A stretch of DNA of 12,191 nucleotides, taken from NCBI RefSeq assembly GCF_000003605.2, contig NW_003133843.1:160239-172429 (forward strand). The letters are read 5' to 3'. The translations under genes and the position numbers were made by a program. The DNA is from Saccoglossus kowalevskii (Eukaryota; Hemichordata; Enteropneusta; Harrimaniidae). A model generated the notes under the pieces. The model worked only from the letters and a program-made list of their open reading frames with translations, was not told the DNA's origin and did no database searches. Shown in pieces: positions 1 to 9,600 of this stretch (its first letter is position 1; every line of letters starts with the position of its first letter).

Positions 1-45
1 GATGAAATGAAAATCCAACGAATATACCCTTTTTCCTATATTTCC
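1..45 (+). repeat. Partial copy related to the foldback repeat at 10.7-10.9 kb
   Basis: The run here (AAAATCCAACGAATATA, then CCCTTTTTCCTATATTT) matches 10774-10806 (AAAATCCAGCCAATAT, then CCC, a longer T run, CTATATTT) in the same order and on the same strand. Only the internal part of the element is present, because the window starts inside it. Similarity is by eye over about 35 bases with gaps. Confidence 0.5.
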
Positions 46-481
46 TATTGGAGTTAATTAAATGTGGTATTACAAAGCATGCAAGTCACAATGGGGACTC
101 CTTGTATTTTGGATGTGGAGCACAATGTTTTACATTGCTAAGGCGTGTACAATTTCTATGAGCTCTGCTCAAGCTACTGTGGAACGCCCGTTAAGAGTTG
201 GTGAACACAGCTAAAGTCAAGGAAACAGCGCAAACTCAACTTTAAAGTTATCCTGAACAACTAAATTTATATATGAGTTGAGGTACATGTAGGGGTAATT
301 TTGTTACATTGTTCAGGAGTCTCAACAACCATCCAAAAGTACAGTTTTTTTAAGACTTTTCCGCCTTTGTTTTTCACTGTGATGTTTGCCAGGTGATGAA
401 AATACCCGGATGTCTACCCAGAGGATAGTAACCATGACATTTAGGCAATTACTAATTATGAATGAATACATAGTTACTTAC
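1..481 (-). other. PSMD6 intron 6, 5' part (cut by the window edge)
   Basis: The intron begins at the exon 6 donor (481) and runs off the left edge. I see no coding exon in it. Its far end (about 1-45) resembles the centre of the foldback element at 10.7-10.9 kb. It also has a perfect 10-bp inverted repeat, TCCTGAACAA at 251-260 with TTGTTCAGGA at 309-318. Confidence 0.85.
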
Positions 482-650
482 TGATCAATAAATTCAATAC
501 TAACACCAAATGCATCAGCCATATATTGTAGTGTTAAACTTCTATAGGATTCTAGTAACTGTGTGTATGCAAGGATTCTCATTTCACGCACATAAAACCG
601 ATAGTGTGGTGCCATCAAACGGTCAAACTTTAACATCTCTTCTACTTTAG
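482..650 (-). CDS. PSMD6: PSMD6 exon 6 (residues 276-331 plus two bases), last exon in the window
   Basis: The exon follows a TTTGCAG acceptor (AG at 652-651) and encodes [19 protein letters not shown], then [12 protein letters not shown] and [19 protein letters not shown], ending SIEFID plus CA. The GTAAGT donor is at 481-476. The split Gln332 codon would be completed by G from the next exon, where the family continues ELSRFIAAGRLH (from memory). No match to that continuation appears between 1 and 475, so the final coding exon is outside the window. This is the core of the PCI domain (winged-helix part). The open frame extends upstream of the acceptor, but the extra residues are intronic. 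Confidence 0.96.
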
Positions 651-3600
651 CTGCAAATATAATAAAACACTGATTAAAGTAAAGTAAGGGTTCATACACT
701 ACAGAGAAAAGATATTTCATGCTATTCCGTGCCACATATTGATAAGGTTCCAAGGCTATTTTTTTTCTTGATTGGTAAGTAGTGGTACTTTCTCATACAT
801 TTTATTACATTTCCTGTGAGTTATCTTCCTATGTAATTATAATGCTGTGCAGCCAATCAAGTTTTCCTTCACTCATCTATTTATATATAACAGGATGATT
901 TATATTTGTTATACTGTATCTGAGATATATTACTTGTATCACTTACCAAGAGACGCAAAGAAATCTCCATATCTACAATCATATAAAGAAAATAAGAAGT
1001 TTCTAATATCAGGCAGACTGTGTAAAACTTCTAATATTTCAGATCCCTTAACAACCTGCGTGTAACAAACAAAATAATTTAATTAATTGTCAAATATGCA
1101 AACCATCAGGCTATTCAAATTTGGATTCCACTAAAAAAAATGACTATCACATGCACTAAATTTCAACAATCATTGACACAACACAGCTTTATATTGATGC
1201 ATTTTGATACATTTTTAGGCACAAGATCAAGAAAAAAATGCTGGTGCCAGAGCATGTGCATAAGTGTGAAGTTTGAAATAATTGGGCAAGGGTAAGACAG
1301 GAATGGCCGCCATTGGGACATTTTGAATCAAATCACCAAACGAATACACATGCATATGAATGCTAAGATGCATGTCTTTAGTTTAAATCTGATTGGTTCT
1401 GGCAACAGACAGATTTGATTACACTTTTGAAGTGTATAGAAAATACTTACCTTTTGTCTGAGATCGGTTCTATCCAGCGAATACATCGATACCAATACAG
1501 TATGAGTGACAAATGTTGTATATTCCATTAACTCGTATGATGTGAATGTTGAGACTGTGTCGAGAAAATAGTTGGCAGCATTTTTAAAATCACGTATAGC
1601 CATGGAATATACTCCTTGGTAAACCTTCAAGCGATTGCGTCTATCCCAGTCTCCTCCTTCTTCAATCATACTGTAACACATAAAACATAAGAAGGATTGT
1701 GAAATGACACTATTCAAGAAGGAAAGTTCATTTAATATTTGCAACACTTCTGATAAAAGTTTAAAATCCCTGTAGTACCAGTGCACGTATCACCCAGTAA
1801 CAAATATATTGTGACAATCAGCGAGTCAACACCAGAATACGCAATATTCAGTGGCTGCCATATTTTGAAAGAAACAGTATGTAAATACAAATTTATTAAT
1901 TAAGTAATTTTTTAATTACAGGACACAATGCCTGCTAACTACAACGAGTGTTCTGCACACAAAACACAGTTAAGTTAGAAACCCAGAATTTCTTAATTTT
2001 TTAATATATTGTACTTCCAGGCAATACAAGAATATTGACTTTGAAAAAAAATGGGGGTCACCAAGTTAATTTTCAAGAAAATCATGGTTGTATTTTAGTG
2101 GATAGCGGCCATTTTGGCAGTATTATAGTGCTTTTACCATAGGTTCCTATGGCAGAGATATTATGCCAATATCTCAAATTGTAGGCTGGTGACATAGGCT
2201 GAAAAAATAATATATTGTTAATGATGGCCTACTTTTTGTTTTCCTGAATTTTTTCAAAAATCTGGGTTTTAAAAAGTGTTGAAAAATGCAATTTTTGTTT
2301 AACATTGCGCTCTATGGAATTGTTCTAAAAATAGCTATTTTTGAAAAAATGTAGTACAAGTTTCTCAAAATACGTCACTGTAACACACAATAGAATGCTA
2401 TTTTCATGGTGCCATGGGCCAATAGCTCCATGATTTTACATAATAAACCAATGAACATTGTCATGCGATTTATGACCAACTTTCTCAAAAAATATGAGAA
2501 GGCTTCTACCTTAATCCCTAAAATGTAGTTAAATTCTGCCTATTAAAAACATGCCAACCTAAATTTCAAAGAAATTGTTCACAAATACTAAATCAATCAT
2601 GTTGATAGTTTTCATTTTGTTCCAAAGATATTTGTGAAAATAAGTGATATATCGTCACAAAATGAACAAATTTGAAGACCTACACACCAAGTATCAAAGC
2701 AATTGAGCTGTTAATTGTTGATAGATTGCAGATGGACAATCACTTTATATGAAAAGCAACACTCTGTCATCTATGATACCGGAGTCTGTCGTGAATTCGC
2801 CCTGGGCCGTTTTTTTGGCATTTCAATCCTTCTTGACACCGAAAAATAGAGTCTTATTTAAGTTTTATCACAGTCATTGATGCCTATTCAAGAGTATTAT
2901 GTTTATACAAACTGTAGTTACTAGTGTGAATTGAGAAGCTTCGTTTTGAATATGAGCTGTTATCACTGTAAACAATGTTATATTATTCTTCAATTGCTAA
3001 GTTTATCTTTTGAAAACAACTAATTTTTTGATTTAAAAAATCATTGCCAGTTTCCCCATCAAAATCCAAATAGATTGTACTACAACATTGGCAAATCACT
3101 CCCGTGTTGATGAACATACTTAAATGGCTATGGTAATTTATACATGTTGCCATCATCCATCATTTTGATTAATTAATTAGCGATCAACTTTTGCAAGAGA
3201 AAAAAAATTACGGATATCCTACAGCATTTTGGATTTTGCAGATGATGACGCCTTGCTCGAATCCAAGTCCGCAAGAGGCAACAGATCACTCCACAACCTG
3301 GGGAAATCTGGCGAAGAGGTTGGCCAGACAGTCTCGCGCCCCAAAACCAAAGCTATGGGGATTGGAGATGTGGACACAGTGATCATGCTGGAGGATACTC
3401 CTGTTAAGGCTGTGGATAGTTTTAAGTACCTGGGATGTTATGTCACAATGACTAATAAATGTTTGTTTTTATTTGGAACTTCTTTTAAAATATACTTTCG
3501 TTACCAATAAAATTAAAAAAAAAATTGTATTTGGCATTCTTGGGGAGAAAAATGACACTGGGTGACATTGTAATGACATTTTCGGTGGTCTATTTTTTAA

Positions 3601-6600
3601 TTCAGCATCTTGTAGCAACAAGAAAAAAAATGTATCAAATTTTAGATTAGCTTCTGCAATAGTTTATTTCGTCTGGGGTGGGGTCCAACTGTCTGCGTTG
3701 AAAGTTGAGGTCCCAAAACATTTTTTTTTTTTTTTTTTTTGACAACTAGCTGAGAAATCGCCCAGGGCAATTACCAAACACTAATCGTGACACAATCGTG
3801 CAAACATTAGTCGTGACACAATATAAGTAGGAGATAGATTTCATAAGCACTCTCAACACAGGCTGGCAGTTTATACATGTATACATTTAATCTCCTTGTT
3901 AAAAAACAGCCTGGTGCCAGTCATGTAACAGCAAGTCATAAACACTCAGTATAAAAATATATCTCCTTTATCTTAAAATATCATTTGATTTGTTTCAGCT
4001 GAAATACAACAATTTGGAATTGCAAAAAACATGGTTGCATGTTATGGTTGTTGACCAGAATAAAGGAGTTATCACCACATATATTTAATACACATTCATC
4101 AAACTGAAATCATGTGTCTGTATGAAATGAACAATGCATAAATATATTCAGTTTCACAAACACTGCTCAGAAATATTTACATATTATGGATTATTCTAAC
4201 CATTCATGTAAATTAGTTTTTGAATGTTCTGAATGTTGTATGCACGATTCCAGTTCATAAACTTCCAGATGTTTCATTCATTTAGAACTTTTCTATAATG
4301 TAATTAAAATTGTTGCCAAAAAATTGATTCATTATTTAGAAATTCGAAAAGGCTTTAAATTTCTAGTAATTTTTCCATAGAGTCACAAGCATTAGTTTTG
4401 TAACCATGGTAAAATGTGGTCTGTTGCTCAAAGTGCTTATTTAACATAAGAGCACATATAACAATGACATTTTTATAAAGTTTTAGTACATTCCTAAACC
4501 TTTATTATGGATTTTAATTATTAAATACTGACAATTTGAAAAACAAAAAATAATTCCTTTAGGGCGATACTTTCACAATATCTTTATGTAAGGTTTTCTG
4601 CGTTGTGAGTTGGTACATTCAAATCTGAAGAGTGGCTTAGCATTCCTTTCATAATAACGTACAATGTTCTTTTTTTTAAGCATTGTGGTTTCATCAATGA
4701 AATGCTATACAATGTACTTAAACTTTCACTAGCAGTTATTACTATGTTGATTATATATGTTAACAAGATTCAAAATAAATAGTAGTACATGTATGATGCA
4801 AATGACCTACACTCTCCTAAGTGTCTACAAATTGCAAGTGAAAACCTTGCACTTTGGGATACTTACTCTTTTGCTTTGGCAATATTTCTTGTTATAAGAT
4901 CATTGTCCATGTAGAACAACCCAACTCTGATAAGATGAAATATAATATCCAGTCTATGTCCTAATGCCACAGTCTTTTCAAATGCTTTTCTAAATGTTGA
5001 CAAACAAGCTTCCTGTTCAAAGAATCAATAAATGGTTAATTGGCAGAACAAAATTTTGGAAATAAACTTGGAACTGATTAAATTCAGATTTTTATATTTG
5101 TGGGAGACAACATTTTGTGATAGTCACTGATTCGCTGTTTTACACATGGTGTCTGTGAAAGACTGGTCCTACAAATCACAACACCATACAGTGGGCTAAA
5201 ATAAAAACATTTGGCACATATACATGGAACGTACCACTTGCATGTATGGACACACTGCAGTACAAACATGGCCAACATTCTTGACAGCTTGGAATATTAC
5301 TACTATTACACACTATCATCACACTGGCGTGTCATTTACAAGGCAAAATACCGGTGACAGGGTTCGTACACCCCAGAGATGATAAAATTCCATGCTATTC
5401 CAGGCCCAATATTGATGAAAAATCCAGGCTATTCCAGGCCAATTTTGTAGGGAAATATAGTCGATATAAAGCATTTCAGTGGAATACTCATTTAAGTTTA
5501 AACCAAAGTCAATACCGACATTCTTTATTATATACACAGAAAGTAAATACTACAATATAAACTTTATCAAATTTATTTACTTAAGTTGACCAGGAAACAT
5601 AAATAATGAGCGAAACAAACTGCAAGTTCTGACATTTCTAATTAATATCATAGTAGTGAATGTAACTGGACAGTTATGGTGTGTCAACCATGTTACTATT
5701 ACATCAGCCAATTTGACAAAAACTCGTGAAGTGAATTTCTTTGCTATATTACTATCTGGAAACATCCTTCGAAAAAACTGTCCAAATCATCACAACTTTT
5801 ATAACTGTAGTGTGAATTAACGTATTTCATTGCCCACAAAACTTCTGTAAGACTTGATGTGTCCATACCACAGTGAGCAGTGAGTGTGTTGCTCGTTACT
5901 TCGGGTCTATTAACCTTAAAGGACGACAGTCATCGTGCCGCGTCCTGTTCGATATAGGACTCATAGCGCCATCCAAACAGTTGAATATTTTTTAATTTTG
6001 ATTCACGTTTGAATAATATTCATTATATACTTGAATAAAATTCTAATAAATCACAGTAGTTCACAACAAGTGAGTTGTAGTGATACAGCACTTTTGATGA
6101 CCTTCATATCTTAACATCTTTGATCGTCTTATTGAAATAATATTTGAAACAATATTTTACAATACAGCCATCTCTATTTATGGAAGCCAGATAGAAATGT
6201 TCACTCATACAACATATTGCAGTTTCCCCTGAATAACAAATTCAAAAATATTTATAACTCTCGCAAAACAGAATGAATTACATGTACAGTATAAAATTAA
6301 AGTGCCTGTGAAATGGCTGCTATTTTCACGCTTATCCATTGATACACAAATATTATTATTTTTTATGTTTTTAAGCATGAATTATTTTTTTTTAAGTGAA
6401 AAAATATGTTTTAAACTCAGTCTATGGCAACTTTATTTTTGTGTATTTAAAAACGAGGCTCCTCATTAGCTTCTCATTTGCATACATAAATTCCCCTTGT
6501 GATGTCAGAAGGGGAAATCGCATGGCAGCTTGCATTGCCGATACGTGTAAATAAGGCAAATTACTTGTGCAGTTTTTTCGTCTTTGACTAAAATGTCACT

Positions 6601-9600
6601 TATGTACTTGTTTGTCGAGGAAGAATGGACCATAATGAACACATAGTATCAATTTTTGTTGCATGGGGTTGAGTTAGATGCGAAATATGTCCGTTCTGTT
6701 GTAGCTGGTCACCGTGATCGTCACCGACACCGGCACACGTTTGTACACTGTCGCTGAACAAAATAGAATTTGACGTCGTTATTTAGCAGGTTACTAGGCA
6801 CGTCACTACACTGTTTTATTTCATCGATCGTCTGAGTAAAACTTTCAAAATTAAAATAAAAAAGAACATATTTTGACATTCTAAACATTAGACTATAGTG
6901 ATCACTATAAAATAATTGAAAAAACGACAAATCACAGTTACTAAATAAATGACAGCCGAGTAGAAATAAATTGACATTTTGTTGAAATAGGTGAACGCGT
7001 CGGGTCACGACGAGGGCAAGTGCGTTAAAAGTGGCGTTTAATTGGATAACAAAAATAATCGAGATCAACACATATACAGATAAATTCAGAGTGGATTTGA
7101 GTTAGCGTGATCCATGGCGTGATTGTCATAATTATAACATATTAAAACTTTATTTGGTGGAAAAACATCTGCAAGCATGGAGGTAAAAAAAGAACAGAGG
7201 TATGAATTCGACATTCAACACCAATACCCAAACAATTCAGAAACATTTAGCCTTCGAAAATGGAAACAATTAGCAGAGCGTAGGGCTGTGTAATTTCCTG
7301 TTTGTCCGACGCTTCGTTTTCGTGTCACTGTCTAAATTATTGCTAACTTTTACTTAACTAAATAGTCTCTATAAAACGATACTCACAATCGCAAAAAAAG
7401 TCAATTCATTTGAAACACTTGCCGGACGTCTCTCTCTCTTCTGAAATCCGCCTCGGTGATAATGGACTTGTCCGGAATCTATTTCTTTCAAAAGTGTTGC
7501 GACAGGTTTACGTTGTCGGCGTTTTCCTTTAAACCTAGTTTTTTTTTCATGGACGAGGGCAGTTTTTTCAACAAAAAAAAGAATCTGAGATTAAGTGGTT
7601 TTCGTCCACTGATGTCACACCTTCGGATCAATTAGAAACATGTGAATACATACACTATGACTATACGTTTCACTTCAACTGCCCACAACACAACATCTAA
7701 AAACTCTCACTCAAAAAAAAAATAAAATAAACAAAAAAAGAAAAAGAACGCCAACCGAAAAAATGTATATCGTTTAAAAGTATACTGAATGACCAGTGTT
7801 ATTACGGCTCAGGGGTATGACTTCCTCTCACATTTTGTCATTTGGTGGCTCACTTTCGGCGAGAGTCGGAAATCCGGAAACAGTCGACCGTTTCAGGATA
7901 GGTGGGCGTGGCTACAACACTAGAAATATCCCAAATTTACTTGGATACGAGTAATCATTTTCAGCAAAAAAATCAATAACTGCCCATTTCAGTGGGACAC
8001 AGATCTAAAATGGGAAACGTGAGGGTGGGCATTGCACAGGCACTTTAATTTGAAGAACACAAAGACTCTTAGATGGGGCACAATCAAATGAGCACAAACA
8101 GCTACACCCACACACATAGTGTATATACGGTTTTTTTTTACCTATAATTTCATCATGTTAAAAAAAGGTGTATCCTATTTAAAATGGATGGATGGATGAG
8201 AAGGACACTCAAACCAAAATATGCATTATTATTCAATGTTTTCCAAAATAGAGAATGAGATTTTTAGGTTGTCAGTAGGTGTTGCAGTTCAAAAAGTGAA
8301 ATGTTATTTTGCTGGACTTTTTTTCGGTCTGACTGCAAAGGCCAACATTGATTTTATTGTTGTATTTACAAGTATTTGAATAAAGCAGTGATTTACAAGG
8401 GTGAAACCTTTACTGCAGCAGATGTGATAATGGGTGAAAACCGATGGCTTGTTTCATCTGAAACATTCCAATATTTCTAGTAATTGTATTCCTATGTACA
8501 TGTGTATTGATGTCAGTGTTCATTATGACTTTATGCACACCATTTCACTGCATCTTGTGTAAAGATATAGTATCATGCACATACCTTGTCACCAATGCGA
8601 CAATGGAATTCTGCTTGAGCTAAAAAGGCATCTCTCACTTCAGTTTCCCCCAGATTCTGCTCAGCATCTTCTAATGTGGTCTGTAGTTCTTTTAGCTTGG
8701 TAGCATTTGAGTCTTTCATTTGCTTTAATAACTTCTGATCTACTTTCCACCCTAGATCGTTACAGACTTCCTCATAGAATGGTGCCATATCTAAAGTAAT
8801 GAGTGTATGTGTCAAAGATGTATGCTATCATAGTCAATATCAAACATCTAATCATTAGGTTTAGTGCTGTGAAATCTGTATTAGACGCCAGTTTGGTACG
8901 ATGCAACAGAGGGGATGCAGCCTCAATTAACCATTTCACCACCAGACTTTCTTGCACAAATTTTTCTGCCAGTTTTTCTAATATTCTTCATTATTCCTAG
9001 AAATAAACCTTAATTTAGGAGCCAACAGACAAAATTTGAGTCAATTTTCAGTTTTTATTCAAAAAATTTGCCCATTTTTATCCAAATCTTCTGACGAAAA
9101 GGGCAGACTATATACAAGACTATTTTGTGAAGACAAGAGGCGAACTGGTGGTGAAAAAGTTAGAGCATTTACACACATGAGAAAGGGTGAATTTAGTTCT
9201 CATTTGCCAAAAGAATGGAGGCAGTCTCAATTAGAAATGCTGCTTTCAATGCAGATTTTATGGTAAAAGGTTATTACAAAATAGTAGGTAGCGACAGAAT
9301 TATGACTAGAAGGTAACAAGTATAAAGTAGCTAGTGAGTGTTGATACACTGCATACTACGTTTATCAATAAATGCATTATACCATAGTGATGGAGAAAGT
9401 GAAAATGAGAAAATTGATATACAGCATTTCACAATCAGTGTTTGAAATTATTGTCCAATCGGACTGGTAAAAAACTTGCATGCCCAGAAGTCTGGTGAAA
9501 CATTTCTATGGTGTTGATTATGCAATTTTACTGAATAATCAAGTTGAATACAATTCTTTTTTGATGGCTAATACAAAGATTGTGAAACAAAGAATGCAAT

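Larger units (their letters stand above)
1671..4866 (-). other. PSMD6 intron 3
   Basis: A 3196-bp phase-2 intron with a GTAAGT donor at 4866 and a TTACAG acceptor at 1671. It carries a decayed reverse-transcriptase fragment (3211-3459), a 20-base T tract (3721-3740) and a short direct repeat (3781-3822). The part 1900-3200 is AT-rich with many poly-A and poly-T stretches and looks repeat-derived, but I could not define element ends there. Nothing codable is seen in 3830-4860. Confidence 0.9.
5013..8584 (-). other. PSMD6 intron 2
   Basis: A 3572-bp phase-0 intron with a GTATGT donor at 8584 and a GAACAG acceptor at 5013. About half of it is the 1744-bp TTAA-flanked element (6301-8044). It also has a 34-bp-period repeat pair (5384-5444) and a short ATGG run (8184-8198). 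In 5450-6296 and 8049-8583 I see no gene. Confidence 0.9.

Noticed and set aside
847-1065. 72-codon plus-strand open frame
   Set aside because: It lies opposite PSMD6 exon 5 and has no recognisable protein features; the minus-strand exon explains the conservation.
1304-2115. Recurring GGC-GCCATTTT words near 1304, 1851 and 2106 and in the right-edge array
   Set aside because: Flanking bases do not align, so common ancestry cannot be claimed by eye.
5916-5990. TTAA followed by AGGACGACAGTCATCG, a possible second TTAA-type element end
   Set aside because: No matching inverted end (GTCGTCC then TTAA) was found in the window; one end alone is not enough.
6476-6507. ATTTGCAT octamer and TGATGTCA CRE-like words inside the TTAA element
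   Set aside because: Short words expected by chance, and located within a transposon with no linked gene.
6721-7071. 116-codon minus-strand frame inside the TTAA element
   Set aside because: No recognised transposase or zinc-finger motif and an odd hydrophobic composition; open length alone is not evidence.
8184-8198. ATGG microsatellite
   Set aside because: Fewer than four units; too short to matter.
8772-9000. Overlapping frames on both strands around 8803-9000
   Set aside because: Partly overlap exon 2 and intron 1; no known domain and no consistent start.
9036-9266. 76-codon plus-strand frame in intron 1 (…[18 protein letters not shown]…)
   Set aside because: It looks protein-like in places but matches no family I know, and there is no context for a gene. 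Repeat-derived origin is possible.
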